Source: Luidia sarsii (taxonomy: Eukaryota; Echinodermata; Asteroidea; Paxillosida; Luidiidae). From it: a stretch of DNA of 64,000 nucleotides. A model generated the notes under the pieces. The model worked only from the letters and a program-made list of their open reading frames with translations, did no database searches and was not told the DNA's origin. Below are positions 12,090 through 26,016 of the stretch, in pieces (position 1 is the stretch's first letter; every line of letters starts with the position of its first letter). The translations under genes and the position numbers were made by a program. Location of the stretch: the NCBI GenBank assembly GCA_949987565.1, contig OX465118.1, positions 5,546,538-5,610,537 of the forward strand, in the 5' to 3' direction.

Positions 12090-15000
12090 TCGCTAACATG
12101 TATCAGATGTCCGTAACTGTTGCGTAACACAAGTGGCCTTGTGTGAAAGACGCTCGCCTGCCAACGTGTAGGTTTGTGGTTCGATCCCGGGGGTATTTTT
12201 AACTTATTTTTTTTCTCAGCACGATAGTGCGGTATAAGGTGTTTAAAAAACTCCCGCAAACACCAACGTCGCATGTGGCGCATCTAGATGGGTCGCTGTG
12301 ACGCTGGGACTGTTCTCGTAATCCAGGTTCGCGTCTTCGTACAGGGACACATGCGTTTGGTCGACTCGGCGGCCAAGGTCTAGGGGCCGCTGTGTTTCCT
12401 CCCTCACATGGCGCAGGGTCTACGGGCCTATATGGATGAGGGCAGGGAAGGACGTGCGGTGGACCGGTACCGAGGCCTTAAGAGCTCTAATAGATCCGTG
12501 CACACGGGACGACCCTGGAGGTCCCGGGGATCTGAAAGCTTGGTCTGACACCGCATAACTTTTTTTCTCGCAAACTTTGATTTTTTAAGTGTTTCGTGCA
12601 GGTTTTTTCTATTCATTTGTTTTCGGGGTTTTTTTTCTATACATTTTGTTTTTTTCTCCCCTTTTTCGTCCATCTGTTTCGGTCTTCCGAAACGGCTCTT
12701 GTCTTCGTTCTGTTTTGTTTTCCTATTCAACTTTTTTCTTAGTTGTTTCGGTCTTTCAAAAACAGCTCTTGTTTTCGTTTTTTGTAAATACCCTTTTTTC
12801 CCTTTTTTTTAACGTGTAAGATATCCGAAACTGTTGTAGTAGAAAACTTGTGTGAAAGACGCTCGACTGCCAACGTGTAGGTTCGTGGTTCGATCCCGGG
12901 GGTATTTTTCTCTTATTTTTGTTCTCAGCACGACTTAAGCGTTTCTATGAAATTGGGTCATGATTCTTAGAAGACCATACACAGACGGTCCTGGCAGAAA
13001 TTGGAAATAATGACGTCGATCAGCAGGTGTCAAGTTACGTTGCTTTAAAGAAGCCATAGGTATACACTTTTTTGACAACTGTATTGCGCTTATAAATAAC
13101 TGAGGGTTCCTAAACTTTGGTTGAGAAAGCAGAAGGGAAAAGAAATCGTATTAATTTTTTCATCTTCATTATGTTGGAAATAATAACCAAGAGTCCAAAT
13201 AATTATGAGGTCATTATATTTCATAAAAAAATTGTCATTTTGAGCACAATGCACGTGACATGAATTTAAAGGTACCTGCTTGGAAAGAACTCGTTACTGT
13301 CACTTTATCAGCTGCCACGTAACATGAGTGTAAAGTTGTGGTTTACCCCTTGCGGTTTAGAACACCATTTTTGTCAACCATTCAATTTGCTGCTTCCCTC
13401 AATCTACATGATATCCGAATTTGTACCGTTTGATCAATGATCATCAGCTTCGGGTGATCTTCCAATAATAATGTGTCATTGTAATGCGTCACTTGACATT
13501 AAAGCTGCATTATTTTAACTGGGAAGAGTTATGGTATTGTACATGTTGCTTCAGGTTGAAACTTTGCTTGAGTTTAGAATCGACAATATTAAAGGTAAAA
13601 TTTAACTGACATAACATGATTTTCACGTCAAACCTCACTAACATTTTCACTTGAACAATTTTGTACATGCATGCCATTGTACTGCGCCATGCATAATAAT
13701 TATGGCTTACGGAAGTACAGTATTTTAGTGTGCTGCACCCTTTACTCGCGACGAAATCCAAAAGCCCGCCGTCAACGGCCATGCCCCGTATTTTTAATCG
13801 GGTTCGCTAACATGTATCAGATGTCCGTAACTGTTGCGTAACACAAGTGGCCTTGTGTGAAAGACGCTCGCCTGCCAACGTGTAGGTTCGTGGTTCGATC
13901 CCGGGGGTATTTTTAACTTATTTTTTTCTCAGCACGATAGTGCGGTATAAGGTGTTTAAAAAACTCCCGCAAACACCAACGTCGCATGTAGCGCATCTAG
14001 ATGGGTCGCTGTGACGCTGGGACTGTTCTCGTAATCCAGGTTCGCGTCTTCGTACAGGGACACATGCGTTTGGTCGACTCGGCGGCCAAGGTCTAGGGGC
14101 CGCTGTGTTTCCTCCCTCACATGGCGCAGGGTCTACGGGCCTATATGGATGAGGGCAGGGAAGGACGTGCGGTGGACCGGTACCGAGGCCTTAAGAGCTC
14201 TAATAGATCCGTGCACACGGGACGACCCTGGAGGTCCCGGGGATCTGAAAGCTTGGTCTGACACCGCATAACTTTTTTTCTCGCAAACTTTGATTTTTTA
14301 AGTGTTTCGTGCTCGTTTTTTTCTATTCATTTTTAGCTGTTTCGTCTTCCGAAACAGCTTTTGTTTTCGTTTTTTTTTCTTCTATACATTTTGTTTTTTT
14401 CTCCACTTTTTTGTCCATCTGTTTCGGTCTTCCGAAACGGCTCTTGTCTTCGTTCTGTTTTGTTTTCCTATTCAACTTTTTTCTTAGTTGTTTCGGTCTT
14501 TCAAAAACAGCTCTTGTTTTCGTTTTTTGTAAATACCCTTTTTTCCCTTTTTTTAACGTGTAAGATATCCGAAACTGTTGTAGTAGAAAACTTGTGTGAA
14601 AGACGCTCGACTGCCAACGTGTAGGTTCGTGGTTCGATCCCGGGGGTATTTTTCTCTTATTTTTGTTCTCAGCACGACTTAAGCGGCTCTATGTAATTGG
14701 GTCATGATTCTTAGAAGACCATACACAGACGGTCCTGGCAGAAATTGGAAATAATGACGTCGATCAGCAGGTGTCAATTTACGTTGCTTTAAAGAAGCCA
14801 TAGGTATACACTTTTTTGACAACTGTATTGCGCTTATGAATAACTGAGGGTTCCTAAACTTTGGTTGAGAAAGCAGAAGGGAATAGAAATCGTATTAATT
14901 TTTTCGTCTTCATTATGTTGGAAATAATAACCAAGAGTCCAAATAATTATGAGGTCATTATATTTCATAAAAAAATTGTCACTTTGAGCACAATGCACGT

Positions 15001-17292
15001 GACATGAATTTAAAGGTACCTGCTTGGAAAGAACTCGTTACTGTCACTTTATCAGCTGCCACGTAACATGGGTGTAAAGTTGTGGTTTTCCCCTTGCGGT
15101 TTAGAACACCATTTTTGTCAACCATTCAATTTGCTGCTTCCCTCAATCTACATGATATCCGAATTTGTACCGTTTGATCAATGATCATCAGCTTCGGGTG
15201 ATCTTCCAATAATAATGTGTCAGTGTAATGCGTCACTTGACATTAAAGCTGCATTATTTTAACTGGGAAGAGTTATCGTATTGTACATGTTGCTTCAGGT
15301 TGAAACTTTGCTTGAGTTTAGAATCGGCAATATCAAAGGTAAAATTTAACTGACATGACATGATTTTCACGTCAAACCTCACTAACATTTTCACTTGAAC
15401 AATTTTGTACATGCATGCCATTGTACTGCGCCATGCATAATAATTATGGCTTACGGAAGTACAGTATTTTAGTGTGCTGCACCCTTTACTCGCGACGAAA
15501 TCCAAAAGCCCGCCGTCAACGGCCATGCCCCGTATTTTTAATCGGGTTTGCTAACATGTATCAGATGTCTGTAACTGTTGCGTAACACAAGTGGCCTTGT
15601 GTGAAAGACGCTCGCCTGCCAACGTGTAGGTTCGTGGTTCGATCCCGGGGGTATTTTTAACTTATTTTTTTTCTCAGCACGATAGTGCGGTATAAGGTGT
15701 TTAAAAAACTCCCGCAAACACCAACGTCGCATGTGGCGCATCTAGATGGGTCGCTGTGACGCTGGGACTGTTCTCGTAATCCAGGTTCGCGTCTTCGTAC
15801 AGGGACACATGCGTTTGGTCGACTCGGCGGCCAAGGTCTAGGGGCCGCTGTGTTTCCTCCCTCACATGGCGCAGGGTCTACGGGCCTATATGGATGAGGG
15901 CAGGGAAGGACGTGCGGTGGACCGGTACCGAGGCCTTAAGAGCTCTAATAGATCCGTGCACACGGGACGACCCTGGAGGTCCCGGGGATCTGAAAGCTTG
16001 GTCTGACACCGCATAACTTTTTTTCTCGCAAACTTTGATTTTTTAAGTGTTTCGTGCTCGTTTTTTTCTATTCATTTTTAGCTGTTTCGTCTTCCGAAAC
16101 AGCTTTTGTTTTCGTTTTTTTTTTCTATACATTTTGTTTTTTCTCTCCACTTTTTTGTCCATCTGTTTCGGTCTTCCGAAACGGCTCTTGTCTTCGTTCT
16201 GTTTTGTTTTCCTATTCAACTTTTTTCTTAGTTGTTTTGGTCTTTCAAAAACAGCTCTTGTTTTCGTTTTTTGTAAATACCCTTTTTTCCCTTTTTTTTA
16301 ACGTGTAAGATATCCGAAACTGTTGTAGTAGAAAACTTGTGTGAAAGACGCTCGACTGCCAACGTGTAGGTTCGTGGTTCGATCCCGGGGGTATTTTTCT
16401 CTTATTTTTGTTCTCAGCACGACTTAAGCGGCTCTATGTAATTGGGTCATGATTCTTAGAAGACCATACACAGACGGTCCTGGCAGAAATTGGAAATAAT
16501 GACGTCGATCAGCAGGTGTCAATTTACGTTGCTTTAAAGAAGCCATAGGTATACACTTTTTTGACAACTGTATTGCGCTTATGAATAACTGAGGGTTCCT
16601 AAACTTTGGTTGAGAAAGCAGAAGGGAATAGAAATCGTATTAATTTTTTCGTCTTCATTATGTTGGAAATAATAACCAAGAGTCCAAATAATTATGAGGT
16701 CATTATATTTCATAAAAAAATTGTCACTTTGAGCACAATGCACGTGACATGAATTTAAAGGTACCTGCTTGGAAAGAACTCGTTACTGTCACTTTATCAG
16801 CTGCCACGTAACATGGGTGTAAAGTTGTGGTTTTCCCCTTGCGGTTTAGAACACCATTTTTGTCAACCATTCAATTTGCTGCTTCCCTCAATCTACATGA
16901 TATCCGAATTTGTACCGTTTGACCAATGATCATCAGCTTCGAGTGATCTTCCAATAATAATGTGTCAGTGTAATGCGTCACTTGACATTAAAGCTGCATT
17001 ATTTTAACTGGGAAGAGTTATCGTATTGTACATGTTGCTTCAGGTTGAAACTTTGCTTGAGTTTAGAATCGACAATATTAAAGGTAAAATTTAACTGACA
17101 TGACATGATTTTCACGTCAAACCTCACTAACATTTTCACTTGAACAATTTTGTACATGCATGCCATTGTACTGCGCCATGCATAATAATTATGGCTTACG
17201 GAAGTACAGTATTTTAGTGTGCTGCACCCTTTACTCGCGACGAAATCCAAAAGCCCGCCGTCAACGGCCATGCCCCGTATTTTTAATCGGGT
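12090..17292 (+). repeat. Satellite units 8-10 (types B, C, D)
   Basis: Unit 8 matches unit 2 at all type B markers (TTATAAATAAC, GGGAAAAG, CATGAGTG). Units 9 and 10 introduce the right-hand family: unit length 1744-1745, GGCTCTATG in place of GTTTCTATG after head B, GGGAATAG, and CATAATAATTATGG in the tail. Unit 10 begins with TTGCTAACATG instead of TCGCTAACATG. Confidence 0.75.
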
Positions 17293-20200
17293 TCGCTAAC
17301 ATGTATCAGATGTCCGTAACTGTTGCGTAACACAAGTGGCCTTGTGTGAAAGACGCTCGCCTGCCAACGTGTAGGTTCGTGGTTCGATCCCGGGGGTATT
17401 TTTAACTTATTTTTTTCTCAGCACGATAGTGCGGTATAAGGTGTTTAAAAAACTCCCGCAAACACCAACGTCGCTTGTGGCGCATCTAGATGGGTCGCTG
17501 TGACGCTGGGACTGTTCTCGTAATCCAGGTTCGCGTCTTCGTACAGGGACACATGCGTTTGGTCGACTCGGCGGCCAAGGTCTAGGGGCCGCTATGTTTC
17601 CTCCCTCACATGGCGCAGGGTCTACGGGCCTATATGGATGAGGGCAGGGAAGGACGTGCGGTGGACCGGTACCGAGGCCTTAAGAGCTCTAATAGATCCG
17701 TGCACACGGGACGACCCTGGAGGTCCCGGGGATCTGAAAGCTTGGTCTGACACCGCATAACTTTTTTTCTCGCAAACTTTGATTTTTTAAGTGTTTCGTG
17801 CTCGTTTTTTTCTATTCATTTTTAGCTGTTTCGTCTTCCGAAACAGCTTTTGTTTTCGTTTTTTTTTTCTATACATTTTGTTTTTTCTCTCCACTTTTTT
17901 GTCCATCTGTTTCGGTCTTCCGAAACGGCTCTTGTCTTTGTACTGTTTTGTTTTCCTATTCAACTTTTTTCTTAGTTGTTTCGGTCTTTCAAAAACAGCT
18001 CTTGTTTTCGTTTTTTGTAAATACCCTTTTTTCCCTTTTTTTTAACGTGTAAGATATCCGAAACTGTTGTAGTAGAAAACTTGTGTGAAAGACGCTCGAC
18101 TGCCAACGTGTAGGTTCGTGGTTCGATCCCGGGGGTATTTTTCTCTTATGTTTGTTCTCAGCGAGACTTAAGCGGCTCTATGAAATTGGGTCATGATTCT
18201 TAGAAGACCATACACAGACGGTCCTGGCAGAAATTGGAAATAATGACGTCGATCAGCAGGTGTCAATTTACGTTGCTTTAAAGAAGCCATAGGTATACAC
18301 TTTTTTGACAGCTGTATTGCGCTTATGAATAACTGAGGGTTCCTAAACTTTGGTTGAGAAAGCAGAAGGGAATAGAAATCGTATTAATTTTTTCATCTTC
18401 ATTATGTTGGAAATAATAACCAAGAGTCCAAATAATTATGAGGTCATTATATTTCATAAAAAAATTGTCACTTTGAGCACAATGCACGTGACATGAATTT
18501 AAAGGTACCTGCTTGGAAAGAACTCGTTACTGTCACTTTATCAGCTGCCACGTAACATGGGTGTAAAGTTGTGGTTTTCCCCTTGCGGTTTAGAACACCA
18601 TTTTTGTCAACCATTCAATTTGCTGCTTCCCTCAATCATCATGATATCCGAATTTGTACCGTTTGATCAATGATCATCAGCTTCGGGTGATCTTCCAATA
18701 ATAATGTGTCAGTGTAATGCGTCACTTGACATTAAAGCTGCATTATTTCAACTGGGAAGAGTTATCGTATTGTACATGTTGCTACAGGTTGAAACTTTGC
18801 TTGAGTTCAGAATCGACAATATTAAAGGTAAAATTTAACTGACATGACATGATTTTCACGTCAAACCTCACTAACATTTTCACTTGAACAATTTTGTACA
18901 TGCATGCCATTGTACTGCGCCATGCATAATAATTATGGCTTACGGAAGTACAGTATTTTAGTGTGCTGCACCCTTTACTCGCGACGAAATCCAAAAGCCC
19001 GCCGTCAACGGCCATGCCCCGTATTTTTAATCGGGTTCGCTAACATGTATCAGATGTCCGTAACTGTTGCGTAACACAAGTGGCCTTGTGTGAAAGACGC
19101 TCGCCTGCCAACGTGTAGGTTCGTGGTTCGATCCCGGGGGTATTTTTAACTTATTTTTTTCTCAGCACGATAGTGCGGTATAAGGTGTTTAAAAAACTCC
19201 CGCAAACACCAACGTCGCATGTGGCGCATCTAGATGGGTCGCTGTGACGCTGGGACTGTTCTCGTAATCCAGGTTCGCGTCTTCGTACAGGGACACATGC
19301 GTTTGGTCGACTCGGCGGCCAAGGTCTAGGGGCCGCTGTGTTTCCTCCCTCACATGGCGCAGGGTCTACGGGCCTATATGGATGAGGGCAGGGAAGGACG
19401 TGCGGTGGACCGGTACCGAGGCCTTAAGAGCTCTAATAGATCCGTGCACACGGGACGGCCCTGGAGGTCCCGGGGATCTGAAAGCTTGGTCTGACACCGC
19501 ATAACTTTTTTTCTCGCAAACTTTGATTTTTTAAGTGTTTCGTGCTCGTTTTTTTCTATTCATTTTTAGCTGTTTCGTCTTCCGAAACAGCTTTTGTTTT
19601 CGTTTTTTTTTCTCTATACATTTTGTTTTTTCTCTCCACTTTTTTGTCCATCTGTTTCGGTCTTCCGAAACGGCTCTTGTCTTCGTTCTGTTTTGTTTTC
19701 CTATTCAACTTTTTTCTTAGTTGTTTCGGTCTTTCAAAAACAGCTCTTGTTTTCGTTTTTTTGTAAATACCCTTTTTTCCCTTTTTTTAACGTGTAAGAT
19801 ATCCGAAACTGTTGTAGTAGAAAACTTGTGTGAAAGACGCTCGACTGCCAACGTGTAGGTTCGTGGTTCGATCGCGGGGGTATTTTTCTCTTATGTTTGT
19901 TCTCAGCACGACTTAAGCGGCTCTATGAAATTGGGTCATGATTCTTAGAAGACCATACACAGACGGTCCTGGCAGAAATTGGAAATAATGACGTCGATCA
20001 GCAGGTGTCAATTTACGTTGCTTTAAAGAAGCCATAGGTATACACTTTTTTGACAACTGTATTGCGCTTATGAATAACTGAGGGTTCCTAAACTTTGGTT
20101 GAGAAAGCAGAAGGGAATAGAAATCGTATTTATTTTTTCATCTTCATTATGTTGAAAATAATAACCAAGAGTCCAAATAATTATGAGGTCATTATATTTC

Positions 20201-23200
20201 ATCAAAAAATTGTCACTTTGAGCACAATGCACATGACATGAATTTAAAGGTACCTGCTTGGAAAGAACTCGTTACTGTCACTTTATCAGCTGCCACGTAA
20301 CATGGGTGTAAAGTTGTGGTTTTCCCCTTGCGGTTTAGAACACCATTTTTGTCAACCATTCAATTTGCTGCTTCCCTCAATCTACATGATATCCGAATTT
20401 GTACCGTTTGATCAATGATCATCAGCTTCGGGTGATCTTCCAATAATAATGTGTCAGTGTAATGCGTCACTTGACATTAAAGCTGCATTATTTCAACTGG
20501 GAAGAGTTATCGTATTGTACATGTTGCTACAGGTTGAAACTTTGCTTGAGTTTAGAATCGACAATATTAAAGGTAAAATTTAACTGACATGACATGATTT
20601 TCACGTCAAACCTCACTAACATTTTCACTTGAACAATTTTGTACATGCATGCCATTGTACTGCGCCATGCATAATAATTATGGCTTACGGAAGTACAGTA
20701 TTTTAGTGTGCTGCACCCTTTACTCGCGACGAAATCCAAAAGCCCGCCGTCAACGGCCATGCCCCGTATTTTTAATCGGGTTCGCTAACATGTATCAGAT
20801 GTCCGTAACTGTTGAGTAACACAAGTGGCCTTGTGTGAAAGACGCTCGCCTGCCAACGTGTAGGTTCGTGGTTCGATCCCGGGGGTATTCTTAACTTATT
20901 TTTTTCTCAGCACGATAGTGCGGTATAAGGTGTTTAAAAAACTCCCGCAAACACCAACGTCGCATGTGGCGCATCTAGATGGGTCGCTGTGACGCTGGGA
21001 CTGTTCTCGTAATCCAGGTTCGCGTCTTCGTACAGGGACACATGCGTTTGGTCGACTCGGCGGCCAAGGTCTAGGGGCCGCTGTGTTTCCTCCCTCACAT
21101 GGCGCAGGGTCTACGGGCCTATATGGATGAGGGCAGGGAAGGACGTGCGGTGGACCGGTACCGAGGCCTTAAGAGCTCTAATAGATCCGTGCACACGGGA
21201 CGACCCTGGAGGTCCCGGGGATCTGAAAGCTTGGTCTGACACCGCATAACTTTTTTTCTCGCAAACTTTGATTTTTTAAGTGTTTCGTGCTCGTTTTTTT
21301 CTATTCATTTTTAGCTGTTTCGTCTTCCGAAACAGCTTTTGTTTTCGTTTTTTTTTTCTATACATTTTGTTTTTTTCTCCACTTTTTTGTCCATCTGTTT
21401 CGGTCTTCCGAAACGGCTCTTGTCTTCGTTCTGTTTTGTTTTCCTATTCAACTTTTTTCTTAGTTGTTTCGGTCTTTCAAAAACAGCTCTTGTTTTCGTT
21501 TTTTGTAAATACCCTTTTTTCACTTTTTTTTTTAACGTGTAAGATATCCGAAACTGTTGTAGTAGAAAACTTGTGTGAAAGACGCTCGACTGCCAACGTG
21601 TAGGTTCGTGGTTCGATCGCGGGGGTATTTTTCTCTTATTTTTGTTCTCAGCACGACTTAAGCGGCTCTATGAAATTGGGTCATGATTCTTAGAAGACCA
21701 TACACAGACGGTCCTGGCAGAAATTGGAAATAATGACGTCGATCAGCAGGTGTCAATTTACGTTGCTTTAAAGAAGCCATAGGTATACACTTTTTTGACA
21801 ACTGTATTGCGCTTATGAATAACTGAGGGTTCCTAAACTTTGGTTGAGAAAGCAGAAGGGAATAGAAATCGTATTAATTTTTTCATCTTCATTATGTTGG
21901 AAATAATAACCAAGAGTCCAAATAATTATGAGGTCATTATATTTCATAAAAAAATTGTCACTTTGAGCACAATGCACGTGACATGAATTTAAAGGTACCT
22001 GCTTGGAAAGAACTCGTTACTGTCACTTTATCAGCTGCCACGTAACATGGGTGTAAAGTTGTGGTTTTCCCCTTGCGGTTTAGAACACCATTTTTGTCAA
22101 CCATTCAATTTGCTGCTTCCCTCAATCTACATGATATCCGAATTTGTACCGTTTGATCAATGATCATCAGCTTCGGGTGATCTTCCAATAATAATGTGTC
22201 AGTGTAATGCGTCACTTGACATTAAAGCTGCATTATTTTAACTGGGAAGAGTTATCGTATTGTACATGTTGCTTCAGGTTGAAACTTTGCTTGAGTTTAG
22301 AATCGACAATATTTAAGGTAAAATTTAACTGACATGACATGATTTTCACGTCAAACCTCACTAACATTTTCACTTGAACAATTTTGTACATGCATGCCAT
22401 TGTACTGCGCCATGCATAATAATTATGGCTTACGGAAGTACAGTATTTTAGTGTGCTGCACCCTTTACTCGCGACGAAATCCAAAAGCCCGCCGTCAACG
22501 GCCATGCCCCGTATTTTTAATCGGGTTCGCTAACATGTATCAGATGTCCCTAACTGTTGCGTAACACAAGTGGCCTTGTGTGAAAGACGCTCGCCTGCCA
22601 ACGTGTAGGTTCGTGGTTCGATCCCGGGGGTATTTTTAACTTATTTTTTTCTCAGCACGATAGTGCGGTATAAGGTGTTTAAAAAACTCCGGCAAACACC
22701 AACGTCGCATGTGGCGCATCTAGATGGGTCGCTGTGACGCTGGGACTGTTCTCGTAATCCAGGTTCGCGTCTTCGTACAGGGACACATGCGTTTGGTCGA
22801 CTCGGCGGCCAAGGTCTAGGGGCCGCTGTGTTTCCTCCCTCACATGGCGCAGGGTCTACGGGCCTATATGGATGAGGGCAGGGAAGGACGTGTGGTGGAC
22901 CGGTACCGAGGCCTTAAGAGCTCTAATAGATCCGTGCACACGGGACGACCCTGGAGGTCCCGGGGATCTGAAAGCTTGGACTGACACCGCATAACTTTTT
23001 TTCTCGCAAACTTTGATTTTTTAAGTGTTTCGTGCTCGTTTTTTTCTATTCATTTTTAGCTGTTTCGTCTTCCGAAACAGCTTTTGTTTTCGTTTTTTTT
23101 TTCTATACATTTTGTTTTTTCTCTCCACTTTTTTGTCCATCTGTTTCGGTCTTCCGAAACGGCTCTTGTCTTCGTTCTGTTTTGTTTTCCTATTCAACTT

Positions 23201-24271
23201 TTTTCTTAGTTGTTTCGGTCTTTCAAAAACAGCTCTTGTTTTCGTTTTTTTTGTAAATACCCTTTTTTCCCTTTTTTTAACGTGTAAGATATCCGAAACT
23301 GTTGTAGTAGAAAACTTGTGTGAAAGACGCTCGACTGCCAACGTGTAGGTTCGTGGTTCGATCGCGGGGGTATTTTTCTCTTATGTTTGTTCTCAGCACG
23401 ACTTAAGCGGCTCTATGAAATTGGGTCATGATTCTTAGAAGACCATACACAGACGGTCCTGGCAGAAATTGGAAATAATGACGTCGATCAGCAGGTGTCA
23501 ATTTACGTTGCTTTAAAGAAGCCATAGGTATACACTTTTTTGACAACTGTATTGCGCTTATGAATAACTGAGGGTTCCTAAACTTTGGTTGAGAAAGCAG
23601 AAGGGAATAGAAATCGTATTTATTTTTTCATCTTCATTATGTTGGAAATAATAACCAAGAGTCCAAATAATTATGAGGTCATTATATTTCATAAAAAAAT
23701 TGTCACTTTGAGCACAATGCACGTGACATGAATTTAAAGGTACCTGCTTGGAAAGAACTCGTTACTGTCACTTTATCAGCTGCCACGTAACATGGGTGTA
23801 AAGTTGTGGTTTTCCCCTTGCGGTTTAGAACACAATTTTTATCAACCATTCAATTTGCTGCTTCCCTCAATCTACATGATATCCGATTTTGTACCGTTTG
23901 ATCAATGATCATCAGCTTCGGGTGATCTTCCAATAATAATGTGTCAGTGTAATGCGTCACTTGACATTAAAGCTGCATTATTTTAACTGGGAAGAGTTAT
24001 CGTATTGTACATGTTGCTTCAGGTTGAAACTTTGCTTGAGTTTAGAATCGACAATATTAAAGGTAAAATTTAACTGACATGACATGATTTTCACGTCAAA
24101 CCTCACTAACATTTTCACTTGAACAATTTTGTACATGCATGCCATTGTACTGCGCCATGCATAATAATTATGGCTTACGGAAGTACAGTATTTTAGTGTG
24201 CTGCACCCTTTACTCGCGACGAAATCCAAAAGCCCGCCGTCAACGGCCATGCCCCGTATTTTTAATCGGGT
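17293..24271 (+). repeat. Higher-order block E-F-G-H (units 11-14)
   Basis: Four distinct unit types follow one another. E (17293) has CGCTTGTGG and CTTTGTACTG. F (19037) has GACGGCCCTGG, GTTGAAAATAA and TTTCATCAAAAA. G (20782) has CTTTTTTCAC and ATATTTAAGG. H (22527) has GTCCCTAACTG, CTCCGGC, GTGTGGTGG, CTTGGACTG and ACACAATTTTTATC. E, F, G and H recur in the same order 15.70 kb downstream (32993-39968), with only scattered differences such as GCTATGTT against GCTGTGTT. Confidence 0.85.
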
Positions 24272-26016
24272 TCGCTAACATGTATCAGATGTCCGTAACT
24301 GTTGCGTAACACAAGTGGCCTTGTGTGAAAGACGCTCGCCTGCCAACGTGTAGGTTCGTGGTTCGATCCCGGGGGTATTTTTAACTTATTTTTTTCTCAG
24401 CACGATAGTGCGGTATAAGGTGTTTAAAAAACTCCCGCAAACACCAACGTCGCATGTGGCGCATCTAGATGGGTCGCTGTGACGCTGGGACTGTTCTCGT
24501 AATCCAGGTTCGCGTCTTCGTACAGGGACACATGCGTTTGGTCGACTCGGCGGCCAAGGTCTAGGGGCCGCTGTGTTTCCTCCCTCACATGGCGCAGGGT
24601 CTACGGGCCTATATGGATGAGGGCAGGGAAGGACGTGCGGTGGACCGGTACCGAGGCCTTAAGAGCTCTAATAGATCCGTGCACACGGGACGGCCCTGGA
24701 GGTCCCGGGGATCTGAAAGCTTGGTCTGACACCGCATAACTTTTTTTCTCGCAAACTTTGATTTTTTAAGTGTTTCGTGCTCGTTTTTTTCTATTCATTT
24801 TTAGCTGTTTCGTCTTCCGAAACAGCTTTTGTTTTCGTTTTTTTTTCTCTATACATTTTGTTTTTTCTCTCCACTTTTTTGTCCATCTGTTTCGGTCTTC
24901 CGAAACGGCTCTTGTCTTCGTTCTGTTTTGTTTTCCTATTCAACTTTTTTCTTAGTTGTTTCGGTCTTTCAAAAACAGCTCTTGTTTTCGTTTTTTTGTA
25001 AATACCCTTTTTTCCCTTTTTTTAACGTGTAAGATATCCGAAACTGTTGTAGTAGAAAACTTGTGTGAAAGACGCTCGACTGCCAACGTGTAGGTTCGTG
25101 GTTCGATCGCGGGGGTATTTTTCTCTTATTTTTGTTCTCAGCACGACTTAAGCGGCTCTATGAAATTGGGTCATGATTCTTAGAAGACCATACACAGACG
25201 GTCCTGGCAGAAATTGGAAATAATGACGTCGATCAGCAGGTGTCAATTTACGTTGCTTTAAAGAAGCCATAGGTATACACTTTTTTGACAACTGTATTGC
25301 GCTTATGAATAACTGAGGGTTCCTAAACTTTGGTTGAGAAAGCAGAAGGGAATAGAAATCGTATTAATTTTTTCATCTTCATTATGTTGGAAATAATAAC
25401 CAAGAGTCCAAATAATTATGAGGTCATTATATTTCATAAAAAAATTGTCACTTTGAGCACAATGCACGTGACATGAATTTAAAGGTACCTGCTTGGAAAG
25501 AACTCGTTACTGTCACTTTATCAGCTGCCACGTAACATGGGTGTAAAGTTGTGGTTTTCCCCTTGCGGTTTAGAACACCATTTTTGTCAACCATTCAATT
25601 TGCTGCTTCCCTCAATCTACATGATATCCGAATTTGTACCGTTTGATCAATGATCATCAGCTTCGGGTGATCTTCCAATAATAATGTGTCAGTGTAATGC
25701 GTCACTTGACATTAAAGCTGCATTATTTTAACTGGGAAGAGTTATCGTATTGTACATGTTGCTTCAGGTTGAAACTTTGCTTGAGTTTAGAATCGACAAT
25801 ATTTAAGGTAAAATTTAACTGACATGACATGATTTTCACGTCAAACCTCACTAACATTTTCACTTGAACAATTTTGTACATGCATGCCATTGTACTGCGC
25901 CATGCATAATAATTATGGCTTACGGAAGTACAGTATTTTAGTGTGCTGCACCCTTTACTCGCGACGAAATCCAAAAGCCCGCCGTCAACGGCCATGCCCC
26001 GTATTTTTAATCGGGT
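24272..26016 (+). repeat. Chimeric satellite unit (left type F, right type G)
   Basis: The left part has the F markers GACGGCCCTGG and the seven-T GTAAATAC junction near 24990-25025. The right part has the G markers CTTATTTTTGTTC at about 25125 and ATATTTAAGG at about 25800, and lacks the F marker TTTCATCAAAAA. The switch is confined to roughly 25021-25132, about 110 bp that contain head B. This is a recombinant between neighbouring unit types. Confidence 0.85.
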
